Positions 7,383 to 15,772 of a stretch of DNA of 24,670 bases are shown one piece after another. The DNA comes from DATLYH01 sp035575035 (GTDB lineage Bacteria; Planctomycetota; Planctomycetia; Gemmatales; Gemmataceae): NCBI GenBank assembly GCA_035575035.1, contig DATLYH010000383.1, forward strand, positions 1 to 24,670, given 5' to 3'. Under the pieces are notes generated by a model. It saw nothing but the letters and a program-made list of their open reading frames with translations, was not told the origin of the DNA and made no database searches. Made by a program: the position numbers and the translations under genes. Position 1 is the first letter of the stretch; every line of letters begins with the position of its first letter.

Positions 7383-8570
7383 ATGGCAAGGATACTGGAG
7401 GTGCTGAACCAGGCGGAAGGAAAACCGGGTTCTATCCCGGAGTCGGTCCTCACTCTGCATGCCGGTTCGCCCGGGGCCGAGCCGGTGGATGAACCAAGGG
7501 AGGGCCCCGTCCCCTTCATCGAAGTGGGGGGGCCGCGCAAGATCATCGACGCCTCGCCGGAGGTGCTCGCCGCCACGCCTCCCTGTCTTCGGCTCACGCC
7601 TGCCGTCCCGGACGAGAAGACGTTTGCCCCGCGGCCGCCGGCCGAATCGCCCCCTCACCCCTGCCCCTCTCCCCCTGGGGGGGAGAGGGGAGCCGTTTTT
7701 TCTCCCCTCTCCCCCGTTGGGAGGGAGAGGGGAGCCGTTTCCCTCTCCCCTGCTTCGGGGACGAGGAGTGGGGGTGACGGGGCGACTGCTTCTTCCCTCT
7801 CCCCCGTTGAGGGAGAGAGGGGCAGGAGTGAGGGGGTGATTGCTTCTTCCCTCTCCCCCGTTGAGGGAGAGAGGGGCAGGGGTGAGGGGGTGGACATTGG
7901 CTTGAAGTCGGTGACTTTCCGGCCGTTGGTCGCTGGTCCCGGGCGGTTTGCTCCTGAGTTGGTCGCCTTCCACCAGCCGGACCACCCCCTCAGCGAGGGA
8001 TATCGGGCTCTGTTCGCCGGCATCGCGGCCCAGCTCGCCGCCGACCGGCCCCGGGTCGTCCTGTTTACCGCCCCGTCTGCCGGCGTCGGCACCACCACGG
8101 TCCTGCTCAACGTGGCGATCACCGCGGCCCGACAAGCCGGCAGCCGCGCGCTGGTGGTCGATGCCAACGGTGGCCGCCCGGCCGTGGCCGCCCGACTCGG
8201 CCTGCCCGCCGCACCGGGGCTGCGCGAGGTGTTGGCCGGCAGCGCCTCTCTGCCGCAAGCCCTGCGTGAGACGGCGCAGGAAAACCTCCTGGCGCTGACG
8301 GCGGGTCAGCCCGGCGCGGACGGCACCGTGCGGTTGGTGGTTGAGGCGATGCCGCTGGTGCTGCGTCTGCTGCGCGAGCAGTTCCCGCTGGTGTTCGTGG
8401 ACGGACCGCCCGGCGAAGGTCCCGAGATGGCGGTCCTGGCTTCCGCCTGCGATGCTGTTTACCTGGTGGTGGAGCAAACCCGGGCGGATGCGCCGGAGAT
8501 CGCGACCCTACTGCGGACGCTTCGCCAGCAGGGCGGCCCGCTGTGTGGCTGCGTCCTGACCGAGTGGTAA
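7383..8570 (+). CDS. CpsD/BY-kinase-like P-loop protein with degenerate Walker A and repeat-encoded insert
   Basis: The protein has 395 residues. The ATG at 7383 has GGAGAG (7371-7376) six bases upstream and gives MARILEVLNQAE, like the MSRIYEALxKAE start of CpsD-type proteins; an in-frame GTG at 7359 lacks this support. Residues 1-89 are a Pro-rich linker and ~90-170 are translated palindromic repeats. Residues ~190-395 resemble the CpsD/Wzc cytoplasmic ATPase domain: EGYRALFAGIA, the P-loop region TAPSAGVGTTTV (229-240), Walker A' VVDANGG (258-264) and Walker B LVFVDGPP (336-343). In the P-loop the invariant Lys before Thr is replaced by Thr237, and there is no C-terminal Tyr cluster. Normal family members phosphorylate tyrosines and control polysaccharide polymerisation with a Wzz-like partner. 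This one is probably a non-catalytic scaffold or has altered nucleotide binding. It follows the ExeA-like gene. Confidence 0.82.
   Translation: MARILEVLNQAEGKPGSIPESVLTLHAGSPGAEPVDEPREGPVPFIEVGGPRKIIDASPEVLAATPPCLRLTPAVPDEKTFAPRPPAESPPHPCPSPPGGERGAVFSPLSPVGRERGAVSLSPASGTRSGGDGATASSLSPVEGERGRSEGVIASSLSPVEGERGRGEGVDIGLKSVTFRPLVAGPGRFAPELVAFHQPDHPLSEGYRALFAGIAAQLAADRPRVVLFTAPSAGVGTTTVLLNVAITAARQAGSRALVVDANGGRPAVAARLGLPAAPGLREVLAGSASLPQALRETAQENLLALTAGQPGADGTVRLVVEAMPLVLRLLREQFPLVFVDGPPGEGPEMAVLASACDAVYLVVEQTRADAPEIATLLRTLRQQGGPLCGCVLTEW
7650..7890. repeat. Palindromic repeat array inside the CpsD-like gene
   Basis: Five related units built on CCCTCTCCCCC / GGGGGAGAGGG palindromes are tandemly arranged. 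The first core is a 12-bp perfect stem (7664-7675 with 7679-7690), and the second is a 12-bp stem (7702-7713 with 7723-7734). The last two units (from 7787 and from 7841) are near-identical direct repeats of 54 bp, which is 18 codons. The whole array is bounded by 26-bp near-perfect inverted ends (7650-7675 and 7865-7890). It is read in frame as SSLSPVEGERGR-type repeats. This resembles intergenic REP or MITE-like palindromic elements that have entered a coding sequence. Confidence 0.9.
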
Positions 8571-8631
8571 ATATCCCCGCTCCTTCTTCCCGCGCCTTGC
8601 TTCCCGCCGGCTCACTCCCTTCAGCGCTCGC

Positions 8632-8660
8632 TTGACCCTGTCCGACGCAGCCACTACCCT
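8632..8660 (+). promoter_or_regulatory. Possible promoter of the sugar ABC operon
   Basis: TTGACC (8632-8637) is followed after 17 bases by TACCCT (8655-8660), upstream of the binding-protein start at 8706. The -10 is weak. The core CTTGACC plus TCCGACGC is shared with the stronger promoter at 13062-13091, which supports its being a real element. Confidence 0.4.
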
Positions 8661-8705
8661 ACATTTTCACCCACCCACGGAGAAGCACCCCGTCAGGAGA
8701 CGAGC

Positions 8706-9785
8706 ATGGCATGCGGGAGCTATCTGAGGCTGGCGGCCGTCCTGTGCCTGGCGTTGGCGGGCTGCGCCGGCGCCCGACAGGCCGCCAAGTACCGCATCGT
8801 GGTCATCCCCAAGGGCCTGACTCACGAGCACTGGCAGTCCGTGCACCGTGGCGCCGACCGCGCTGCCGCCGATCTGAAGGAACAGGGGATTGCGGTGGAG
8901 GTCATCTGGGACGGACCCCGCACCGAGAGCGACGCCCAAGCCCAGATCAGTATCGTCGATCGTCATGTCGCCAACCGGGTCAGCGGCATCGTACTCGCCC
9001 CGCAGCATAGCCAGACGATGGTCGCCCCCGTTGAGCGGGCTGTCAGGCAGAACATCCCCGTCGTCATCATCGACTCCGACCTCGACCGCAAGGACCTCTA
9101 CATCAAGTACGTGGCGACCAACAACTACAACGGCGGCCGGCTCGCCGCCCAGCGACTGCTCCAGGTGCTCCAGGAAGCGGGGAAGCCAGCCCCGCGGCTG
9201 GTGATGATCCGTTACGAGATTGGCTCGGAGAGCACCGAGCAGCGCGAGAAGGGCTTCGAGGATGTCGTCAATGAAGTGGTCGAGCGGCAGAAGAAAAACG
9301 GCGAGCCGACCATCACCTGGCTGTCAAAGGACCAGTACGCCGGAGCCACGGCCGACTCGGCGCTGCGGGTGGCAACGCCGCTGCTCAACCGGCTGCAAGA
9401 TCAGGGGATCGACGGCATCTTCGCCCCCAACGAGTCGTCGGCGATGGGCACGCTCCAGGCATTGAAGAGCCTGCGCCTCAACCAGAAAGTCAAGCTGGTC
9501 GGCTTTGACTCCAGCCCGCCGCTGCTGCAAGCGGTCAAGGACGGCGACATCGACGGACTGATCCTGCAAGACCCCTACCGCATGGGATACCTCGGCGTCT
9601 GGACGGTGGTGCAGCACCTGGAAGGTTACAACGTGGCCCCCGACGGCAAGAAGGACCAGGGGACCGGCGAATACGTGATCACCCGCGAAAACGTGGACGC
9701 GCCAAACACGCGCGAGCTGTTTGACCCCGAGTACCAGGCGCGGCGCAAGATCGAGACGCCCACCTACCCTCGTCTGACAAGGTGA
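8706..9785 (+). CDS. Sugar ABC transporter substrate-binding lipoprotein (CUT2/ribose type)
   Basis: The protein has 359 residues. AGGAGACGAGC directly precedes the ATG. The leader ends in the lipobox LALAGC, so the mature protein is a membrane-anchored lipoprotein. The sequence follows the periplasmic binding protein-like (Peripla_BP_4, RbsB-like) fold: YRIVVIPKGLTHEHWQSVHR, ADLKEQGIAVEVIW, VSGIVLAPQHS, VPVVIIDSDL-like IPVVIIDSDLDRKD, YVATNNYNGGRLAAQRLL, DGIFAPNESSAMGTLQAL, and VKLVGFDSSPPLLQAVKDG. These are the landmarks of ribose, xylose and related binding proteins; the actual sugar cannot be assigned. The stop codon lies inside an octanucleotide repeat run that also supplies the start region of the ATPase gene. 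It is the first gene of a three-gene transport operon. Confidence 0.93.
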   Translation: MACGSYLRLAAVLCLALAGCAGARQAAKYRIVVIPKGLTHEHWQSVHRGADRAAADLKEQGIAVEVIWDGPRTESDAQAQISIVDRHVANRVSGIVLAPQHSQTMVAPVERAVRQNIPVVIIDSDLDRKDLYIKYVATNNYNGGRLAAQRLLQVLQEAGKPAPRLVMIRYEIGSESTEQREKGFEDVVNEVVERQKKNGEPTITWLSKDQYAGATADSALRVATPLLNRLQDQGIDGIFAPNESSAMGTLQALKSLRLNQKVKLVGFDSSPPLLQAVKDGDIDGLILQDPYRMGYLGVWTVVQHLEGYNVAPDGKKDQGTGEYVITRENVDAPNTRELFDPEYQARRKIETPTYPRLTR

Positions 9786-9797
9786 CAGGGTGACAAG

Positions 9798-11410
<1,613 letters not shown>

Positions 11411-11429
<19 letters not shown>

Positions 11430-11697
11430 GCAGGAGACAAGGAGACAAGGGGACAGGGAGACACGGAGACTGGAGAAAGTCTATGTCTCCGGGTCATTTG
11501 GTCGGATGCAGGAGGGAAGCCATGACCCACGAGATTCAGGAGAACCTTCCGGAACCCCGGAAGCCATCCACCGAGGAATCCTCCGGTCTCCTTCTCTCCT
11601 TGTCTCCTTATCTCCTTGTCTCCTGGTCCTCTCGTTTCTTCGTCTCCTTGTCTTCGCATCTCCGGGTCATCCGATCCTCCCGTCCGTTTCTCCGTCT
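11411..11697. repeat. Inverted pair of octanucleotide repeat arrays at the ATPase-permease junction
   Basis: About eight octamers of AGACAAGG type run from 11411 to 11473 and contain the ATPase stop codon (TAA at 11427-11429). About 14 increasingly diverged octamers of the complementary GTCTCCTT type run from 11586 to 11697. A few more (GTCTCCGG, GTCATTTG) lie at 11485-11508. The right-hand array is inside the permease gene and encodes an eight-residue periodicity. It is the same repeat type as at 9775-9926 but a different sequence variant. Confidence 0.88.
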
Positions 11698-12676
11698 GCC
11701 CGCACTCTCCGGACCGGTGCTCGGATTGATCGGCGTTCTGAGTGTGTTCATTATCCTCTTCAGTGTGCGCGGCGAGGTGGACCGGTTCCTCAGTCCGCGC
11801 AACATCCAGGTGCTGGTGCATGGCGACACCATCACCGCGGTGGCCGCCCTGGGGATGCTCTTGATCATCATCAGCGGGGGCATCGACCTGTCGATCGGCT
11901 CGGTCGTCGCCCTGGTGACGGTGGTGATGATGCAGTTGTACCGGCAGGTCTACGTGGACACCGGCTCGGCGGTCGCGGCCAGCCTGGTAGCGGTGCCGGC
12001 GGGAATCGCCATCGGCGGGGCGTGCGGGTTGGTCAATGGGTTGGTGATCACGCGGCTGCGGGTCGCCCCCTTCGTGGCCACCTTAGGGATGCTGAGCGTG
12101 GCCCGCGGTCTGGCCTACTGGCTGGCGGAGCGGCAAACAGTCAACTTCCCGGTCGGTGCCCGGCCTGGCTGGGTGGACCTGCTCTCCGCGGTGGAATCGG
12201 AATACACATTCTTCGACCCCGGTGTCTGGATCATGCTGCTTTTGGCCGGCGGGGTCGCGGTGCTGCTTCGCTTCACGGTGCTGGGGCGCTACTGCTACGC
12301 CATCGGCTCCAACGAGGCGACGGCCCGACTGTGCGGCGTCCCGGTCGAGCGGAACAAGGTGGTCCTGTACACGCTGGCCGGGCTGCTGACCGGCTGGGCG
12401 GGGGTGCTGATGTTCGCTCACCTGGGGATCGGCGACCCCAACAGCGCCCGCGGCCTGGAGCTGGAGGTGATTGCCGCGGTGGTGATCGGCGGTGCCAGCC
12501 TCAGCGGCGGCCAGGGGACCGTCCTAGGCACGCTCCTCGGGGTGCTGATCCTGGCCGTTTTGAAGAACGGCGTGAGCAACTTCGACGTGCCGGTGGAGGT
12601 ACAGTACATCTTGATTGGGGTGATTATCATCGCCAACACGGCCCTGAGCCGCTGGCAGCGGCGGCAAGGTGAGTGA
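11522..12676 (+). CDS. Sugar ABC transporter permease (RbsC type)
   Basis: The protein has 384 residues. The ATG at 11522 has AGGAGGGAAG just upstream, whereas the in-frame ATG at 11483 lacks one. The first ~60 residues are unusual: a charged start, then eight-residue repeats (SLSPYLLV, SWSSRFFV, SLSSHLRV) encoded by the octamer array. From residue ~62 the sequence is a standard BPD_transp_2 permease with eight or more membrane helices, including VLGLIGVLSVFIILF, ALGMLLIIISGGIDLSIGSV, VNGLVITRLRVAPFVATLG, YCYAIGSNEATARLCGV and VIAAVVIGGASLSGGQGTV. The GGIDLSIGS and GSNEATAR motifs are hallmarks of ribose/xylose-type permeases. It presumably acts as a homodimer with the upstream ATPase and binding protein. 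Substrate is unknown. Confidence 0.94.
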   Translation: MTHEIQENLPEPRKPSTEESSGLLLSLSPYLLVSWSSRFFVSLSSHLRVIRSSRPFLRLPALSGPVLGLIGVLSVFIILFSVRGEVDRFLSPRNIQVLVHGDTITAVAALGMLLIIISGGIDLSIGSVVALVTVVMMQLYRQVYVDTGSAVAASLVAVPAGIAIGGACGLVNGLVITRLRVAPFVATLGMLSVARGLAYWLAERQTVNFPVGARPGWVDLLSAVESEYTFFDPGVWIMLLLAGGVAVLLRFTVLGRYCYAIGSNEATARLCGVPVERNKVVLYTLAGLLTGWAGVLMFAHLGIGDPNSARGLELEVIAAVVIGGASLSGGQGTVLGTLLGVLILAVLKNGVSNFDVPVEVQYILIGVIIIANTALSRWQRRQGE

Positions 12677-12696
12677 AAGGAGACGGCGGGCGCAAG

Positions 12697-12740
12697 AAAA
12701 AACCCCGCTGAACTCCGTGCAAGCACGTCGAACAGCGGGG
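12697..12740 (-). terminator. Intrinsic terminator-like compound hairpin in minus orientation
   Basis: CCCCGCTG (12703-12710) pairs with CAGCGGGG (12733-12740), and inside it CGTGC (12716-12720) pairs with GCACG (12723-12727). On the minus strand the stem is followed directly by six Ts (12702-12697). No minus-strand gene lies upstream. On the plus strand it could still end the ABC operon transcript as a structured 3' end, but without a U tract. Confidence 0.5.
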
Positions 12741-12971
12741 CCGGAACAGAGAAGAGGCCGGTGAATGAACAGTTATGAGGAGATGATATGCGGGAGTTGG
12801 GAGAAGTCAAGTAGAAAAAGGGAAAAGCCCGGGATTGAAAGTCCTCACCACGGCGGTAGCCGAATTCGCCAGCATTCGGGGGAGTAGTCCCCGCAATGCA
12901 GGCTATGCCCGAATTCCGGCGGATTCGGCGACGAACCGAACCGGCCTTCACGGAATACGGAGGGCGCCTCC

Positions 12972-13024
12972 CCGTCGCTGGCGCTCCGGGCTTGTATTAC
13001 CGTCGCTGGCGCTCCGGACTTGTA
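12972..13024. repeat. Two tandem copies of a 25-bp repeat
   Basis: The sequence CCGTCGCTGGCGCTCCGG followed by GCTTGTA or ACTTGTA occurs at 12972-12996 and 13000-13024, with one mismatch and a period of 28 bp. It has no coding role and is likely a genome-dispersed intergenic repeat. Confidence 0.85.
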
Positions 13025-13061
13025 GGAACCTCCCGGCGCGACACCTCCGAATCCCTTCGCC

Positions 13062-13091
13062 TTGACCGGTCCGACGCTTCCCTGCTATAAA
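13062..13091 (+). promoter_or_regulatory. Sigma-70-like promoter for the exported protein-rpmA operon
   Basis: TTGACC (13062-13067), an 18-base spacer and TATAAA (13086-13091) give a near-consensus housekeeping promoter. A start near 13098 would leave a leader of about 80 bases before the ATG at 13181. Confidence 0.72.
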
Positions 13092-13180
13092 GACTTCTCG
13101 GGACACGCCTTGGGATCAAGGTCCGCGCGGTGTGGGTCAACTGCCGCGACTCCGGGCTTTGCGGGACGGAGGATAGAGGT

Positions 13181-14023
13181 ATGACAGGAGTGCGGGTCGT
13201 GCGACGGCGGCACTATATCCTGGCGCTGCTCGGCATTTTGGCCGCGGGGCTGTCGGCCGTGGCCCTGGCTGCCAACCCCAACGAACGCGAGGTCAAGCCG
13301 GGGGCCAACGTCCAGGATAAAGATGACATCTTCTCGCCCGACAGCAAGATCTGGGTCCTCGACTTTCGCTTCAAGGACCCGCGCATCATCACGGTCAACG
13401 TGCCGGGCCGCGGCCGGAAGATCTGCTGGTATCTGTGGTACCAGGTCATCAACCGCACCAAGGAGCCGCGCTACTTCATCCCCACCTTCGAGCTGGTCAC
13501 CCTCGACAAGAATACCGTCCACCGCGACCAGGTGTTGCCGGCGGTGCAGGAGGAGATCATCCGCCTGGAGGACCCGACCGGCTACCAGAACATCAAGAAC
13601 TCGGTGACCATTTACAAGGACCCGATCCCGCCGTCGAAGCCCGACGCCGCCCCGCGGCCGGTGACCGGCGTGGCCATCTGGGACGATGTCAACCCGGACA
13701 CCACCCGGTTCAATATCTACGTCACGGGGCTGTCGAACGGCTGGTCGCTGACCGATAATCCGGAGAAGCCCGACGGCGAGCCGATTATACGCCGCAAGAC
13801 GCTGGAGTTATGCTTCCGGCGTCCCGGCGACCGCTACTATCAGCATTCCGGCGAGATCCAGTACATGCCGCCGCCGAACTGGATTTACCGGGCGGTCGGC
13901 GTCAAGGCCCCGGCCGCTGTCCCGGACAAGAAGGACGAGAAGGGGGGCGAGAAGGTCGGGGCGGCGCCGGCACTGCGAAAGAGTCTTAGGCTGCCCCTGT
14001 TGTACGATGCTGCTGTGAGGTAA
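13181..14023 (+). CDS. Exported conserved hypothetical protein upstream of rpmA
   Basis: The protein has 280 residues. The ATG at 13181 has GGAGG about seven bases upstream; a longer frame from 13130 lacks a site. Residues ~10-30 (YILALLGILAAGLSAVALA) are a signal peptide or anchor ending near AANP. The rest is soluble and rich in Pro, Asp and aromatic residues. Landmarks are DIFSPDSKIWVLDFRFKDPR, ICWYLWYQVINRTKEPRYFI, VAIWDDVNPDTTRFNIYVTG and LELCFRRPGDRY. I do not recognise a characterised domain. The WYLWYQVIN stretch suggests a beta-rich fold. It lies four bases before rpmA behind one good promoter, so the two are almost certainly co-transcribed. The link may reflect growth-rate control rather than a shared function. 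Confidence 0.85.
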   Translation: MTGVRVVRRRHYILALLGILAAGLSAVALAANPNEREVKPGANVQDKDDIFSPDSKIWVLDFRFKDPRIITVNVPGRGRKICWYLWYQVINRTKEPRYFIPTFELVTLDKNTVHRDQVLPAVQEEIIRLEDPTGYQNIKNSVTIYKDPIPPSKPDAAPRPVTGVAIWDDVNPDTTRFNIYVTGLSNGWSLTDNPEKPDGEPIIRRKTLELCFRRPGDRYYQHSGEIQYMPPPNWIYRAVGVKAPAAVPDKKDEKGGEKVGAAPALRKSLRLPLLYDAAVR

Positions 14024-14027
14024 GGCG

Positions 14028-14315
14028 ATGGCACACAAGAAAGGTCAAGGTTCCAGTCGCAACGGCCGCGAGTCGAACAGCCAGCGGTTGGGTGTCAAGG
14101 TGTACGGCGGCCAGGCAATCCGCGCCGGCGGCATCATCGTCCGGCAGCGCGGCACAAAATACCACCCCGGCCGCAACGTTGGCCGCGGCCGAGACGACAC
14201 CCTGTTCGCCCTGATAGACGGCGTGGTCAAATTCGACCGCCAGGGCCGGCGCGTCAACGTGCTGCCGCTGGCGGCCCCCGTGGCTGCTGCGCCAGTGCCG
14301 GCAACCCAGGTGTAA
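14028..14315 (+). CDS. rpmA: 50S ribosomal protein L27
   Basis: The protein has 95 residues. MAHKKGQGSSRNGRESNSQR, then GVKVYGGQAIRAGGIIVRQR and GTKYHPGRNVGRGRDDTLFA, are the diagnostic L27 sequence. The chain starts directly with AHKK, so there is no N-terminal extension of the kind cleaved in Firmicutes. L27 sits in the large subunit with its N-terminal tail near the peptidyl transferase centre. The last ~15 residues are an Ala/Pro/Val-rich tail. The usual upstream partner rplU (L21) and downstream obg-type GTPase gene are both absent; instead an exported unknown protein precedes it. A terminator follows within 20 bases. Confidence 0.98.
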   Translation: MAHKKGQGSSRNGRESNSQRLGVKVYGGQAIRAGGIIVRQRGTKYHPGRNVGRGRDDTLFALIDGVVKFDRQGRRVNVLPLAAPVAAAPVPATQV

Positions 14316-14330
14316 GCCAACGATCAGTCC

Positions 14331-14378
14331 AGACGGGCGGGCCGGGAGTAGATGCTCTCGGCCCGTCTTGTTATTTCT
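14331..14378 (+). terminator. Intrinsic terminator of rpmA
   Basis: AGACGGG (14331-14337) pairs with CCCGTCT (14362-14368), with an inner stem CCGGGAG/CTCTCGG. A T-rich run (TTGTTATTTCTT) follows. It begins 16 bases after the rpmA stop and overlaps the end of the convergent exbD-like gene. Confidence 0.85.
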
Positions 14379-14982
14379 TCAGCAGAAAGTTGATCTTATC
14401 GATGCCGACCGCCTTGGCCTCGTCTTGCAAGGTGACCACCGCCTTGCGCGGAACGTCGGGGTCACTCTCGATCAGCAGGGTGGTCTTCTCCCGGGTGAAA
14501 CCGCGTAGTGCCGGCAGCAAACCGTCCTCATCGACTTCCCGCCCCTCCACGCTGTAGATCGGCTGGTCACCCTTCATCGTTACCTTGACGTGGATCATCG
14601 ACTGCTTGACCTGCTCCGGGGTGTAGACGATGGCCCCGGTCTTCTCGTCGGTGGTGAGCCGGGCCGATTCCATCAATTTCTGCAAAGCGGCGTAGCTGGT
14701 GGTCAGGATGAAAAAGATCAGCAGCACCAGCGTAACGTCGATCAGCGGGGTCATGTCCAGGCGCGTCTCGTCGTCGTAGACGCGGGGGGGCGGCGGCTCC
14801 AACTCGGCAGCCACCTCGGCCAGCGCAGGATGATTCTCGATGGCGACCCAGGCCGGATCGTCCGGGCCCATCACCTCGTCGGTCGGCTCCCAGCGGCCGT
14901 CCCGCAATCCCTCAAGGACCTGTTCCTGGGTTAGACCGTCGATGGCGACCGGCGACCCCTCATGGCGGATTCTCCAGCTCAT
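14371..14982 (-). CDS. ExbD/TolR-like protein with N-terminal GYF_2-like domain (second copy)
   Basis: The protein has 203 residues. Residues ~1-55 resemble a GYF_2 domain (WRIRHEGSPVAIDGLT, then EGLRDGRWEPTDEVMGPDD and AW). Residues ~72-95 are the single ExbD membrane helix, preceded by the hallmark LDMTPLIDVTLVLLIFFIL, in which the Asp of PLID is the proton-pathway residue. The C-terminal ~100 residues form the periplasmic ExbD domain (ending VTLQDEAKAVGIDKINFLLKK-like, LLIESDPDVPRKAVV before it). ExbB-ExbD complexes use proton flow to drive TonB- or Tol-type envelope work. The start overlaps the previous gene's stop as ATGA, indicating translational coupling. The GYF_2-like domain would sit in the cytoplasm and may bind a Pro-rich partner; that is inference. 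Confidence 0.9.
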   Translation of the reverse strand: MSWRIRHEGSPVAIDGLTQEQVLEGLRDGRWEPTDEVMGPDDPAWVAIENHPALAEVAAELEPPPPRVYDDETRLDMTPLIDVTLVLLIFFILTTSYAALQKLMESARLTTDEKTGAIVYTPEQVKQSMIHVKVTMKGDQPIYSVEGREVDEDGLLPALRGFTREKTTLLIESDPDVPRKAVVTLQDEAKAVGIDKINFLLKK

Positions 14983-15743
14983 GGCTGCTGCTTCTCCCGG
15001 ACACCGTCGTATGTCTTCCGCACCTTGACCCCGCGTTTCTGCAATTCCAACAGCAGGTTCAGGTAATAGCCCTGTTTCAAGTTTTCGTTGACCTTGATGA
15101 CCACTTCCACCGGCGCCTGAGTCGCGGCGATCTGCTCGTCCAGCCGTTTATCCAGCAGCGTGAGGAACTCCGGCGGAATTTGCATCTCCCGATCACCGGG
15201 GGGCGGCCGTTTCTCCGGCGGAATCGTGTAAGTCGTGTCGGCGGGTCTATCGCCCACGCCAATCAGATAGGCGATCGGCTGGCGGTTTTCGTCGCAGTCG
15301 ATGCCAACCCACATCGCCTCGGGGATGTTGGCGATCAGGCGGTATTGGGCTGCCGGCGTCTGGAAGGCGACACTGGTGGTGACCGCGGTGGTGGTCATGA
15401 TGAAGAAAATTAGCAGCACCAAGCTGACGTCGATCAGCGGGATCATGTCAGGGTCGTCTTCCTCCTCGTCGGCCCGGTGTTTCCAGGCAATATCCAGATG
15501 CACCGGCTCAAGAGCCTCCGCCTGGTCGTCGGGGCGGAGCAGCTCGGCCTTTGGCAGGTAGGGAGCGAAGTCCGGCGTGGCGCCTAAACGGAACCACTCC
15601 TTGGTGCCGGACGGCCGGAGCATGTCGTCCTCCAGCAGCCGGCCCTGCTGCACCCAGTCGGCGACGACGGCAAAGGGCACCTCGCGGTAGACGACGTTCG
15701 TCTCCACGATCCAGACGTCCAGGAAACGGCGCTTCTCGACCAT
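14979..15743 (-). CDS. ExbD/TolR-like protein with N-terminal GYF_2-like domain (first copy)
   Basis: The protein is 254 residues from the ATG at 15743, which has GGGGA about eight bases upstream; a start at 15752 would add MII. The N-terminal ~65 residues look like a GYF_2 domain (VWIVETNVVYREVPFAVV, WVQQGRLLEDDMLRPSG, EWFRLG). An acidic stretch, DEEEDDPDM, leads into the ExbD helix IPLIDVSLVLLIFFIMTTT with the conserved Asp. A larger periplasmic domain follows, with an extra loop around YTIPPEKRPPPGDREMQ, and ends PVEVVIKVNENLKQGYY. It lies between exbB (20-bp gap) and the second exbD (4-bp overlap). Two non-identical ExbD subunits suggest a heteromeric ExbD dimer. Confidence 0.9.
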   Translation of the reverse strand: MVEKRRFLDVWIVETNVVYREVPFAVVADWVQQGRLLEDDMLRPSGTKEWFRLGATPDFAPYLPKAELLRPDDQAEALEPVHLDIAWKHRADEEEDDPDMIPLIDVSLVLLIFFIMTTTAVTTSVAFQTPAAQYRLIANIPEAMWVGIDCDENRQPIAYLIGVGDRPADTTYTIPPEKRPPPGDREMQIPPEFLTLLDKRLDEQIAATQAPVEVVIKVNENLKQGYYLNLLLELQKRGVKVRKTYDGVREKQQP

Positions 15744-15772
15744 GATTATCATCCCCAGCTGTTCCGTACTTC

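Larger units (their letters stand above)
12677..13061. other. Repeat-rich intergenic region without a recognisable gene
   Basis: No convincing coding frame is present between the permease and the promoter at 13062. The region holds a compound hairpin (12703-12740) and a block of inverted repeats around 12859-12929. In that block GCCGAATTCGCC (12859-12870) nearly complements GGCGGATTCGGC (12918-12929), and an internal hairpin lies at 12872-12899. A tandem 28-bp-period repeat follows at 12972-13024. It reads as accumulated intergenic repeat elements rather than as a decayed gene. Confidence 0.7.

Noticed and set aside
7650..7890. CRISPR array as explanation of the repeats in the CpsD-like gene
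   Set aside because: Units are palindromic, contiguous and without variable spacers of constant length, and the reading frame continues through them.
11506..12672. Plus-strand frame of 388 codons overlapping the permease in another phase
   Set aside because: It is Gly/Arg/Pro-rich with no membrane helices. The other phase encodes a canonical permease.
12418..12951. Minus-strand frame of 177 codons over the permease end and the repeat region
   Set aside because: It reads through the hairpin and intergenic repeats, and the composition is repeat-derived with no domain. The repeats explain it.
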